A DNA stretch of 8,463 nucleotides, from NCBI GenBank assembly GCA_937952975.1, contig CALFXX010000114.1, forward strand, positions 1 to 8,463. Direction: 5' to 3'. Origin of the DNA: an uncultured Alcaligenaceae bacterium (lineage in GTDB: Bacteria; Pseudomonadota; Gammaproteobacteria; Burkholderiales; Burkholderiaceae_B). Below the pieces are notes generated by a model that saw nothing but the letters and a program-made list of their open reading frames with translations, was not told the DNA's origin and searched no databases. Positions 1-6,069 of this stretch are shown here, in pieces; within the stretch, counting starts at the first letter, position 1, and the number at the start of each line of letters is the position of its first letter. The position numbers were made by a program, and so were the translations under genes.

Positions 1-874
1 ATAAATCTGAATGAGATAACAGCATGGATTTCAGTTGTTCCAGCGTAAAACTTTTCTCTTCGGCAAAGGCGAGCATCTCGGCTTTAGAATTTTCGCTTGG
101 CGGTAAGATTTTGTAGTAGGCATTGATTACGCCAGGAACCGTTCTAGCAGTGAGCGCATGCGATAGTACTTTTAGATGTTCATTGACTAGACGCTCGTTT
201 CTTTTAATCAGGTGAGCAAACAGATCGATCATAGCTATATTGCTTACGCCAATCGTACTTTCACTGATACGGTCGATTGGAGCGCAGATGCGTTTTGTAA
301 TTGCAACAACCCGACTGAGATAGCTCCAATTTCTTACTGCTTGCGTGTTTAGACGTAAACCTTCCTGAATGAGCCTGATGGCTTTTGCCTCTTCGGATAA
401 CTCTTTTTCAAGCTCAGATAGTCGCCTCAGGTGGTAGGTGGTGGCTAATTCGGGTAGGACATCAAAAAGACTATGTACAATTTTAGTGCTTGGAGTTTTT
501 TGGGCTTGCGCGCTATACGATATCTGTAGGAAGAGTGCCTGAATCAATTCAACATGGGACTGATTGAACTCCTCACCCTTATAGCCAGCACTTAGTTCAC
601 CGTCAATATTAATAGTGCCAAAAAGCCCGTAAGTAGCGAGCACCGAAATAGTTGAGATTGGACTTAATGTTTGCAGGCCATTTTCTAAGGACTTAAGACG
701 ATTTGGAAATTCAAATTTATGCTTATGCCCTAACTCAAGAAGTTTTTGTTTGAGGGTTTCGTGTGGTACCGCAGAAAATGGATGTTCGGTAAAAGTCGCA
801 CTAGGCCACTTTGTTGGTCGTAATTGCTTAGACTTATGATGATCTTTTTTGCGCCGATGCTTGCTGACAGGCAT
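1..874 (-). CDS. Hypothetical protein, 3' end beyond the window
   Basis: An uninterrupted minus-strand reading frame starts at an ATG (874-872) and gives 291 complete codons before the left edge, so the C-terminus is missing. A purine-rich GAGAG lies a few bases upstream of the ATG. I do not recognise the family. The N-terminus (residues 5-20) is strongly basic, rich in Lys, Arg and His. Residues 40-70 are probably helical, and residues 78-90 hold a short hydrophobic stretch with YGLFG. Residues 105-123 look helical, and 150-190 are charged with heptad-like Leu spacing (LSELEKELSEEAKAI), suggesting helical or coiled-coil structure. No signal peptide or clear transmembrane segment is seen. It lies downstream of the 82-residue gene on the same strand, 103 bp away, and may share its transcript. 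The DNA is much more AT-rich than the packaging genes and on the opposite strand, which suggests an accessory (moron-like) or host gene. Function unknown; the reading frame itself is convincing. Confidence 0.75.
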   Translation of the reverse strand, partial: MPVSKHRRKKDHHKSKQLRPTKWPSATFTEHPFSAVPHETLKQKLLELGHKHKFEFPNRLKSLENGLQTLSPISTISVLATYGLFGTINIDGELSAGYKGEEFNQSHVELIQALFLQISYSAQAQKTPSTKIVHSLFDVLPELATTYHLRRLSELEKELSEEAKAIRLIQEGLRLNTQAVRNWSYLSRVVAITKRICAPIDRISESTIGVSNIAMIDLFAHLIKRNERLVNEHLKVLSHALTARTVPGVINAYYKILPPSENSKAEMLAFAEEKSFTLEQLKSMLLSHSDL

Positions 875-977
875 TCAATCACTCTCTATAGATGATCTTA
901 CTTAAATAGAATAAAGATTCCGGCGATGTCAGATCACAGTACTTCGAATGATGAAAGGTGTTTTTGATCTTTGCTTC

Positions 978-1226
978 CTAAATTGATTCGACGGCAACCT
1001 TACCAAATTCTAAGCCGTCTTCGATTGCTTGTTTAAGGGATTGTGCAAATGAAGGTGAACAATCGATTTTTTTTCGTTTTTTCGCAAAGTCTGTCACATA
1101 CACGTGAAAGGGAAAGCGGTCCTCATTGATGTCATAACCGGCCACTACCTCAATAGTGTGATTATTAAAGGTAGTGGTTGCAGTAGTGCGCCCGTCTTGA
1201 GTTTGAATCTGTGGAATTAAAGTCAT
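978..1226 (-). CDS. Small hypothetical protein (82 aa)
   Basis: The frame starts at ATG (1226-1224), has GGAG five bases upstream (1235-1232) and stops at TAG (980-978), so translation is plausible. I do not recognise the family. The N-terminal half (residues 1-45) looks like beta-strand, with a Thr-rich segment TTATTTFNNHTIEVV and then FPFHVYVTDF. A basic patch KKRKK follows at about 49-53, and the C-terminal 30 residues look like an amphipathic helix (FAQSLKQAIEDGLEFG). The profile is a small cytosolic alpha/beta protein with no signal peptide, membrane segment or recognisable DNA-binding motif. It is the first gene of a probable minus-strand pair with the larger unknown gene, transcribed away from the late operon. 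Its AT-rich composition matches that neighbour rather than the packaging genes. It could be a lysogenic-conversion or phage-accessory gene, but no function can be assigned. Confidence 0.65.
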   Translation of the reverse strand: MTLIPQIQTQDGRTTATTTFNNHTIEVVAGYDINEDRFPFHVYVTDFAKKRKKIDCSPSFAQSLKQAIEDGLEFGKVAVESI

Positions 1227-1239
1227 AAAAACTCCGTAT

Positions 1240-1269
1240 TCTATAGAGCCATAAACTTGTATGGGTCAA
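1240..1269 (-). promoter_or_regulatory. Possible sigma70 promoter for the minus-strand gene pair
   Basis: Read on the minus strand, TTGACC (1269-1264) is separated by 18 bases from TATAGA (1245-1240). The -35 matches consensus at 5 of 6 positions and the -10 at 4 of 6. Transcription would start near 1233, at or inside the SD of the 82-residue gene, leaving an unusually short leader. That is the main reason for doubt; the true promoter could lie further upstream. Confidence 0.35.
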
Positions 1270-1408
1270 GGGTTAGCAAAGTCTTGGTTACACGAGTTTT
1301 GATTGCACGTGTCATGCTACTTAGCTGATTTGATTCTATCTTTAAAAACTAAATAAAGACATCCCTAATTCACGGGTGCTTGATTAGTGGCTGTTTGAGC
1401 TAGCCATC

Positions 1409-1438
1409 TTTACACTCAACATACTTACATGTAATAAT
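1409..1438 (+). promoter_or_regulatory. Sigma70 extended -10 promoter, likely late-operon promoter
   Basis: TTTACA (1409-1414) matches the -35 consensus at 5 of 6 positions. An 18-base spacer leads to AATAAT (1433-1438), which matches the -10 at 5 of 6. The bases TGT just before it (1430-1432) form the TGn of an extended -10 element. Transcription should start near 1445. It is the best plus-strand promoter in the gap ahead of the HNH-terminase-head operon and so is the natural candidate to drive it. The terminator about 35 bases into the transcript would stop most of it unless antiterminated. Confidence 0.55.
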
Positions 1439-1478
1439 CATTGCGTCGCGATAACACGCGTCCTTAGAAAATGCACAC

Positions 1479-1512
1479 AAACCGCCATGTCTTAAAACTA
1501 GGCGGTTTTTTT
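1479..1512 (+). terminator. Factor-independent terminator ahead of the packaging operon
   Basis: An 8-bp perfect stem pairs AAACCGCC (1479-1486) with GGCGGTTT (1501-1508) around a 14-base loop, and is embedded in a run of seven T (1506-1512) on the plus strand. The minus-strand reading lacks a good T-tract, so it acts rightward. No plus-strand gene lies upstream in the window, so its obvious substrate is RNA from the promoter at 1409-1438, giving a product of roughly 65-70 nt. Confidence 0.7.
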
Positions 1513-1583
1513 ACGTCTGGAGTTGGAGATTGAACGCAGGTCTGTCACATTGGTAATCTTGCCAGCTGTTCAAATAAAACCAG

Positions 1584-1883
1584 TTGAAGACACTTAAGAT
1601 AAGCGCCAAGATGTTAGATGAGTCGAGCGTCAAGCGAGGCTTGGCTACGATTCGTTTTGCTGGGAACAGCTTGTACGCGATTATGAAGCGGTTTGAACGT
1701 AATAATCCAAGGCTCTGCGCAGAATGTAAGCGTCAAGGTCGAGTGAGGTACGGTGACGAACTGGAACATATAGTCCCACTCTGGCAAGGCGGTGCTGAGA
1801 GCGACTCAAACAGGGAATGGATCTGCCGAGACGATCACAAGATCAAAACAGCACGCGAGGCTTCAATGCGGCGCACAGGCTAA
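1584..1883 (+). CDS. HNH endonuclease, packaging-associated (HK97 gp74-like)
   Basis: A 99-residue HNH nuclease of the type found beside phage terminases. HK97 gp74 and relatives cooperate with terminase in cos cleavage. The N-terminal LKISAKMLDESSVKRG matches the 'LKPRL.TLD..R' pattern of the family. The core follows: C45-x2-C48, the His of the H-N-H motif in LEHIVPL (H62, with E61 where Asp is usual), GG at 69-70, N76, then C81-R-D-D84-H85 and KTARE at 88-92. The usual final zinc-binding pair is CxxC before the last His. Here the second Cys is Asp84, so one metal ligand appears replaced. An in-frame TAA at 1575 limits the start to TTG 1584 or ATG 1611. I prefer TTG because it keeps the conserved N-terminal motif, although neither start has a good SD. 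It is followed by the putative cos region and terS. Confidence 0.85.
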   Translation: MKTLKISAKMLDESSVKRGLATIRFAGNSLYAIMKRFERNNPRLCAECKRQGRVRYGDELEHIVPLWQGGAESDSNREWICRDDHKIKTAREASMRRTG

Positions 1884-1989
1884 GTTTAAAGACAGGGAGG
1901 GGGTAGGTAAAAGTTCAAAATGATCTTTTGCTGTAAACCACACCCTCCTCATTCGTAGAAAAAAATCGGTTTTATAGAGAATTCATCAA
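1884..1989 (+). other. cos: Probable cos / terminase-recognition region
   Basis: This 106-bp non-coding gap between the HNH gene and terS occupies the place where HK97-type phages have their cohesive-end site. A G-tract GGGAGGGGGT (1895-1904) and a C-tract ACACCCTCC (1940-1948) form an imperfect inverted repeat: 8 of 9 bases of GGAGGGGGT match its complement. About 35 bases, including AAAAGTTCAAAATGATC, separate the arms. There is no T-tract, so it is not a terminator. A G-rich half opposite a C-rich half between HNH and terS is typical of cos regions in this group as I know them. The exact nick positions and overhang cannot be read from the sequence. An alternative is a regulatory mRNA hairpin. 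Confidence 0.5.
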
Positions 1990-2319
1990 ATGGCAGGTGT
2001 AAAGGGTAAGAGCGGCGGTGCGCGGCCAAGCACCGGTGGCGCTCGTCCCGGCGCTGGGCGCAAGCCTAAACCGCCACCGGAAATGCCGAACGCGGGCACC
2101 ACCGGTGGTGATCAAGATCCAAAACAGTTTCTCCTCAACGTGATGAACGATGATTTAGCGGATCCGCGTCTGAGGATGGATGCGGCCAAGGCACTATTGC
2201 CTTTCGTTCACCAGAAGCTGGGCGAGGGTGGCAAGAAAGATGAACGGCTCAACTCGGCTAAGCGCGCCGGGGCCGGTAAGTTTTCAGCGGCGCCACCACC
2301 GTTGCGTTTGGTCAAATAA
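1990..2319 (+). CDS. terS: Terminase small subunit
   Basis: A 109-residue protein of the HK97-group small terminase type, which binds the cos region and recruits and positions TerL. The N-terminus is a Gly-, Arg- and Lys-rich tail with a repeated GGARP (residues 10-14 and 17-21) leading into RPGAGRKPKPPP, the hallmark 'GGRPGAGRKP' start of these proteins. The central helical part has DPKQFLLNVMNDDLADPRLRMDA, then AAKALLPFVHQKLGEGGKK (about residues 63-82), which matches the family's 'DPRLRLDAAKAALPYVH.K.GE' signature. The tail is Ala/Pro-rich and ends in RLVK. ATG 1990 has only a weak purine stretch upstream (AGAGA about 10 bases away). The stop TAA directly abuts the TerL start codon. With the HNH gene on one side and TerL on the other, the assignment is firm. 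Confidence 0.88.
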   Translation: MAGVKGKSGGARPSTGGARPGAGRKPKPPPEMPNAGTTGGDQDPKQFLLNVMNDDLADPRLRMDAAKALLPFVHQKLGEGGKKDERLNSAKRAGAGKFSAAPPPLRLVK

Positions 2320-3981
2320 TTGAAGGAGATTAGTACGGCATGCCCAGACTGGGCGGCTAGGTTGCGCGCGGGCAAAACGATCATCCCGGCACCGATCTTT
2401 CCAGTCGAGGCAGAGGCAGGTCTGGCAGTGATGCGAGAGTTGCGGATTGTTGATGCACCGAATAGCCCGACGATTGGCGAGGCGTGTGCGCCCTGGGTGT
2501 TTGATCTGGCGGCCTCGATCTTCGGCTCTTACGATGCCGAGTCAGGGCGACGGCTCATCACTGAATGGTTTGTCTGTCTGCCTAAAAAGAATTCGAAGTC
2601 GACGATCGCGGCGGCCATCATGCTGACAGCGCTGATCCGGAACTGGCGAAACTCTGCTGAGTTCATCATTCTGGCACCGACGGTTGAGATTGCGAACAAC
2701 AGCTTTGCACCGTCGCGGGATATGGTCCAGAAAGATGATGAGCTCGATGCGCTCATGCACGTGCAGACCCATATCAAGACAATCACTCACCGCGAGGTGG
2801 GAGGTGGCCTGAAGGTAGTCGCGGCGGATTCGAATACGGTCGGCGGCAAGAAAGCGGTCGGGGTGCTGATCGATGAGGCCTGGCTGTTTGGCAAGGTTGC
2901 GAATGCAGAAAATATGCTTCGTGAGGCAACGGGTGGTCTGGCCTCGAGGCCTGAGGGTTTTGTGATCTGGCTCACCACCCAGTCTGATGATCCTCCAGCC
3001 GGGGTCTTCAGGCAGAAGCTGAAATATGCGCGTGATGTGCGCGACGGCAAGATTCTTGATCCGCGTTTTGTACCGGTGATTTACGAGTTCCCTGAAGACA
3101 TGATTGCCTCGGGTGAGCACCGCAAGCCTGAGAACTTTGCGATGGTGAACCCGAATATGGGCTTCTCAGTTGACCGCGAGTTTCTCGAACGTGAGTTCAA
3201 GAAGGCTGAGAACGACGGCGAAGAATCCATGCGTGGGTTTCTCGCCAAGCACCTGAACGTCGAGATCGGCATGAACCTGCGCTCAGATCGCTGGGCGGGA
3301 GCTGATTTCTGGGAAGTGCAGTCAACTCAGGGGCTCACGCTGGAGTCGCTGATCGAAGAGTGCGAGGTGATTGATATTGGTATCGATGGCGGTGGTCTCG
3401 ATGATCTGTTGGGGCTTGCCGTACTCGGCCGGCAAAGACAGACGCATCGTTGGATGCTCTGGACGCATGCTTGGGCCCATCCGTCGGTGATGGAAAGACG
3501 GAAGGCTGAGGCACCACGGTTTAAAGGCTTTGCAAAAGACGGTGACTTAACGTTGGTGAAACAGATTGGCGATGACGTGACAGACGTTGCTGAGCTCGTG
3601 GCGCAAGTTGAACATTCTGGTTTGTTGGACCGAATAGGCGTTGATCCGCACGGGTTGGGTGGAATTATTGAGGCCTTGCATGACGTGGGGATCATCGAGG
3701 ACAAAATTATCGGTATCTCGCAGGGCTGGAAATTGACCGGTGCCATCAAAACGGCCGAACGCAAGTTAGCCGAAGGAGCACTAGTACATGGTGGGCAGCC
3801 CCTAATGTCTTGGTGCGTGGGTAATGCAAAGATTGAGCCCAAGGGCAATGCTGTCTCGATTACCAAGCAAGCCGCGGGGTTTGCAAAGATTGACCCACTG
3901 ATGGCTATGTTTAACGCAGTATCACTGCTGAGTTTGAACCCGAGTGTCGGGACTATTGATCAAGGTTATGTAAGTTTATGA
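2320..3981 (+). CDS. terL: Terminase large subunit, ATPase and nuclease
   Basis: A 553-residue packaging motor that translocates DNA through the portal using ATP and cuts concatemers. The N-terminal ATPase has a variant Walker A at residues 87-95 (LPKKNSKST), a Walker B LIDEAW at 183-188 (D185, E186) and a coupling motif LTTQS at 218-222. The C-terminal RNase H-like nuclease has likely metal-binding Asp residues in IDGGGLDD (about D356), VDPHG (D442) and KIDPLMA (D525). Length and motif order fit a complete TerL of the Terminase_1 type. The start is odd: TTG 2320 follows the terS stop directly with no SD upstream. A strong AAGGAG (2323-2328) lies inside the frame, and the only ATG it would serve (2340) is out of frame and stops after six codons. 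Related proteins, as I recall them, begin near STACPDW, so initiation may be by coupling at TAATTG or at an unusual codon. The 3' end overlaps portal by ATGA. Confidence 0.95.
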   Translation: MKEISTACPDWAARLRAGKTIIPAPIFPVEAEAGLAVMRELRIVDAPNSPTIGEACAPWVFDLAASIFGSYDAESGRRLITEWFVCLPKKNSKSTIAAAIMLTALIRNWRNSAEFIILAPTVEIANNSFAPSRDMVQKDDELDALMHVQTHIKTITHREVGGGLKVVAADSNTVGGKKAVGVLIDEAWLFGKVANAENMLREATGGLASRPEGFVIWLTTQSDDPPAGVFRQKLKYARDVRDGKILDPRFVPVIYEFPEDMIASGEHRKPENFAMVNPNMGFSVDREFLEREFKKAENDGEESMRGFLAKHLNVEIGMNLRSDRWAGADFWEVQSTQGLTLESLIEECEVIDIGIDGGGLDDLLGLAVLGRQRQTHRWMLWTHAWAHPSVMERRKAEAPRFKGFAKDGDLTLVKQIGDDVTDVAELVAQVEHSGLLDRIGVDPHGLGGIIEALHDVGIIEDKIIGISQGWKLTGAIKTAERKLAEGALVHGGQPLMSWCVGNAKIEPKGNAVSITKQAAGFAKIDPLMAMFNAVSLLSLNPSVGTIDQGYVSL

Positions 3982-5252
3982 GCATCCTGTCTGCAATTGC
4001 CCGGTCGCTAGGTCTGGGCAAGGGACAGGTGCGAGCTCAAAATGCAGTGGGTTCACAAACGAAGTATTCAGAAGATGTCTTGCAATCTTTCGGGCTTGTC
4101 GGTTCAGCTGCAGGCCAAATGGTGACACCTATATCCGCGATGCGTGTCGCTGCAGTCTTTGCGTGCGTGCAGCGGATCTCTGGCGCGATCATGACTTTAC
4201 CGGTTGACTGCTATCTTACGGATGGCGAGATTCCGGTCAAGATGCCACGCGATGATCTTTGGTACAAACTAAACGAGCAACCTAGCGCGCAGTTCACGGC
4301 GGCCTCTCATTGGGAAGGGGTAAGTGTTGGACAGCTATTGCGTGGGGATTCGTATACCTGGATTCGGCGCGGCTCTAACAATTCGATCCGTGAGTTGTTG
4401 CCACTGCCTTGGGGTGCTGTCTCACCGATCCGAATGTCTGACGGCCAGGTTCGGTATTACTTATCGATCCCAGACCATGGCGTCACCACCTGGCTTGAAC
4501 CTTCTGAAGTATTGCATTTCGCGGGTTTTGGCTTTGACGGGCTCAGGTCGCAATCGATTATCAGCTATGCCGCACGCTCCGCAGTGGGTAATGCGCTGGC
4601 CATGGATTCGTACTCTGGCAAGTTTTTTGAAAATGGCGCGCACCCGTCCATCATTCTTAATACTGCGGTCAAGATGAGTCAGACTCAGATTGAAGGGTTA
4701 CAGGCTGCGTTTGCGGCAAAGTATTCGGGCTCTGAGAATTTTCACCGGCTGCCACTGGTGTTAACCGAGGGTATTACGGCTAAAGAGCTCAGCCTGTCAG
4801 CGCAGGATAGCCAGTTACTAGAAGCTCGACAGTTTCAGGTCATCGATATAGCCAGGGCGTTTGGTGTGCCTCCTCACATGATTGGCGAGACATCTGGCTC
4901 AACCTCATGGGGCTCTGGGATCGAGTCGATGAGCCGTGGCTTTGTGACCTATACCCTGCAACCGCACTTGCGCAAGATCGAGCAAGAGTTGAACCGTAAG
5001 TTGTTTCCAAGGGACAGCGGTAAGTTTCTACGCTTTGATCGGGACGCACTGATTGAGGGTGACTCTAAAGCTCAGGCCGAATACAACCGTGCCGCTTTGG
5101 GTGGTCCGGGCTCTGGTATGGGGTGGCTCACGCCCGATGAGGTACGACGAAAACAGGGTCATAAACCGATGGGGGGTAACGCGAGTGAGCTATTCAATCC
5201 AAACATGAATCAGCCCAAAACGGAACAACTAGCCGAGGCAACAGCAGAATGA
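3978..5252 (+). CDS. Portal protein (HK97 gp3 family)
   Basis: A 424-residue portal subunit, which forms the dodecameric ring at one capsid vertex through which DNA enters and leaves. Family features include TPISAMRVAAVFACVQRISGAIMTLPV (about residues 51-77), where early phage portals show 'V.A.V..I...ia.lP'. LLRGDSYTWIRR follows at about 118-129, then WLEPSEVLHFAGFGFDG and RAFGVPPHMIGETSGSTSWGSGIE (about residues 296-319), the very characteristic 'vPP.llg......t..n.eq' core segment. The C-terminal part has GMGWLTPDEVRRKQGHKPM, the usual 'G..t.NE.R...gl.p' motif. Length is typical of complete portals in this group. The gene overlaps TerL by four bases (ATGA) and the protease in the same way, so translation is probably coupled. 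AAGG (3962-3965) lies 12 bases before the start. Confidence 0.95.
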   Translation: MSILSAIARSLGLGKGQVRAQNAVGSQTKYSEDVLQSFGLVGSAAGQMVTPISAMRVAAVFACVQRISGAIMTLPVDCYLTDGEIPVKMPRDDLWYKLNEQPSAQFTAASHWEGVSVGQLLRGDSYTWIRRGSNNSIRELLPLPWGAVSPIRMSDGQVRYYLSIPDHGVTTWLEPSEVLHFAGFGFDGLRSQSIISYAARSAVGNALAMDSYSGKFFENGAHPSIILNTAVKMSQTQIEGLQAAFAAKYSGSENFHRLPLVLTEGITAKELSLSAQDSQLLEARQFQVIDIARAFGVPPHMIGETSGSTSWGSGIESMSRGFVTYTLQPHLRKIEQELNRKLFPRDSGKFLRFDRDALIEGDSKAQAEYNRAALGGPGSGMGWLTPDEVRRKQGHKPMGGNASELFNPNMNQPKTEQLAEATAE

Positions 5253-5995
5253 ACAAAATCATGCAGCTCTACCGCGATAACGCGCAACGGCCCAAGCAGT
5301 TCACTACTTTAGTAAACGTCGCAGGCGATACCGCTACGATTTACCTCTACGACATGATCAGTGCCGATTGGGGTGTATCTGCGCTTTCAGTGATCGAGGC
5401 GATCGCGCAAGCAGGTGAAGCCAAAATCTTGAATGTACATATCAACTCGCCGGGTGGAGATGTATTTGAAGGGCGCGCAATCATGGCCGCGCTCTCCGCT
5501 TTCAAAGGGAAAACGGTCGCTCGGATTGACAGCTTGTGTGCCTCAGCTGCTACCAGTATTGCTCTTGCTTGCGATGAGGTGGTAATGGCTGACGGTGCAT
5601 TTTTCATGATCCACAATGCCAGTGGCATGGCCTGGGGTGATAAGCAGACTCTTCGCGACACCGCGGATGTACTTGAGAAAGTCGAGGGTGCGATCGTCAG
5701 CGATTACGTGCAAAAGACCGGCAAAGAGGAACCTGAGATCCGCGCTTTGATGGATGCAGAGAGCTGGTTCACGGCAAACGAGGCCATGGAGCACGGTTTT
5801 GTCGATGCAATCGACAAGGGTAAGAAAGCGACTAACACCTGGAATTTATCTGCCTTCGCCAAGGCACCCAAGACGGAAATAGCACCAGAGCCACCGCCAG
5901 AAGTCACAAATACAAGCACTCACGAACCCGCTCAGGCGGGTTTTTTAATGTCCTCAGCCAATGCAAACCGCCTGCGAATTTTGACGATTGCCTGA
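5249..5995 (+). CDS. Head maturation protease, ClpP-like serine protease
   Basis: A 248-residue prohead protease of the ClpP/S14-like phage type. It acts inside the assembling prohead, where it removes the capsid delta domain before DNA fills the head. The fold markers are in order: NVHINSPGGDVFEG (about 62-75), catalytic Ser99 in CASAAT, catalytic His122 in FFMIHNA, and a likely Asp169 in the MDAESWFTANEAMEHGFVDAI segment (168-188). After about residue 205 the tail is Pro-rich and then encodes PAQAGFLM, which is simply the translation of a terminator-like hairpin, so the last 30 or so residues are probably not a structured domain. ATG 5249 overlaps the portal stop by ATGA, and GAGG (5235-5238) sits 10 bases upstream. 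A T TTT TTA heptamer near the 3' end lies in the register for -1 frameshifting into the capsid frame. Confidence 0.92.
   Translation: MNKIMQLYRDNAQRPKQFTTLVNVAGDTATIYLYDMISADWGVSALSVIEAIAQAGEAKILNVHINSPGGDVFEGRAIMAALSAFKGKTVARIDSLCASAATSIALACDEVVMADGAFFMIHNASGMAWGDKQTLRDTADVLEKVEGAIVSDYVQKTGKEEPEIRALMDAESWFTANEAMEHGFVDAIDKGKKATNTWNLSAFAKAPKTEIAPEPPPEVTNTSTHEPAQAGFLMSSANANRLRILTIA
5925..5946 (+). terminator. Terminator-like hairpin inside the 3' end of the protease gene
   Basis: AACCCGC (5925-5931) pairs perfectly with GCGGGTT (5936-5942) around a TCAG tetraloop, and the following bases complete a six-T run (5941-5946). This is a textbook intrinsic terminator, yet it lies within translated protease sequence, about 50 bases before its stop and upstream of the capsid gene. 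Translating ribosomes or an antitermination complex would have to suppress it for full capsid expression from an upstream promoter. Confidence 0.65.
5941..5947 (+). promoter_or_regulatory. Candidate -1 frameshift heptamer, protease to capsid
   Basis: The bases T TTT TTA lie in the protease frame as GGT|TTT|TTA, which is exactly the X XXY YYZ register of a -1 slippery site. Slipping back one base enters the capsid frame. That frame has no stop between 5836 and the capsid stop at 7269. I see no strong stimulatory structure 5-9 bases downstream, so function is unproven. A T6 run could also allow some transcriptional slippage. Confidence 0.25.
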
Positions 5996-6013
5996 CGCTT
6001 TGCGCAGACCGAA

Positions 6014-6028
6014 GAGGCCGGTTGCCTC
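6014..6028 (+). other. Short hairpin between protease and capsid
   Basis: GAGGC (6014-6018) pairs with GCCTC (6024-6028) around a five-base loop, lying between the two terminator-like hairpins of the protease-capsid junction. With no T-tract it is not a terminator. It adds to an unusually structured leader ahead of the capsid gene, but on its own it could be chance. Confidence 0.35.
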
Positions 6029-6036
6029 AAACCTTT

Positions 6037-6057
6037 GCGCCGTTGGCGCTTTTTTTT
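6037..6057 (+). terminator. Terminator-like hairpin directly before the capsid gene
   Basis: GCGCC (6037-6041) pairs with GGCGC (6045-6049) around a GTT triloop and is followed by eight consecutive T (6050-6057). The T-run ends one base before GGA (6058-6060), the probable SD of the capsid ATG at 6070. It therefore has terminator form but sits in the capsid leader. It may limit read-through, act with an antitermination system, or provide a U-rich ribosome-binding enhancer for the most heavily made protein. Confidence 0.55.
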
Positions 6058-6069
6058 GGAAATAGCACT

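Larger units (their letters stand above)
1227..1583. other. Non-coding divergent region between minus-strand genes and late operon
   Basis: These 357 bp contain no convincing gene on either strand and no tRNA-like fold that I can see. They separate the leftward unknown genes from the rightward packaging operon. They hold a possible leftward promoter (1240-1269), a good rightward promoter (1409-1438), a short GC hairpin just after it (CGCG at 1447-1450 with CGCG at 1457-1460) and a rightward terminator (1479-1512). The stretch 1513-1583, between the terminator and the HNH gene, has no strong SD. A weak 24-codon frame from TTG 1523 to TAA 1597 exists but is not supported. Confidence 0.7.

Noticed and set aside
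1227..1583. tRNA gene or attachment site in the divergent gap
   Set aside because: No cloverleaf-compatible arms or CCA-type end were found on reading both strands, and no repeat of a potential att core occurs elsewhere in the window.
1523..1597. 24-codon TTG-started frame between the terminator and the HNH gene
   Set aside because: It has a non-ATG start, no clear SD and no recognisable product. It overlaps the HNH start only briefly, so chance is the simpler explanation.
1895..1950. Inverted G/C tracts as an intrinsic terminator after the HNH gene
   Set aside because: The arms are about 35 bases apart, imperfect, and not followed directly by a T-tract. The position fits cos better.
2542..3120. 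Long antisense open frame (192 codons) within terL, and another at 3327-3866
   Set aside because: These frames lie fully opposite conserved terL coding sequence, give low-complexity Ser/Arg/Pro-rich products and match no family. They are explained by the codon composition of terL.
4324..4677. 117-codon frame inside the portal gene on the same strand
   Set aside because: It lies wholly within conserved portal sequence in another frame, and its product shows no recognisable features.
6022..6069. Upstream TTG that would add 16 residues to the capsid protein
   Set aside because: The extension only translates hairpin and T-tract sequence, and no SD precedes it. ATG 6070 has a usable SD and begins a typical delta-domain N-terminus.
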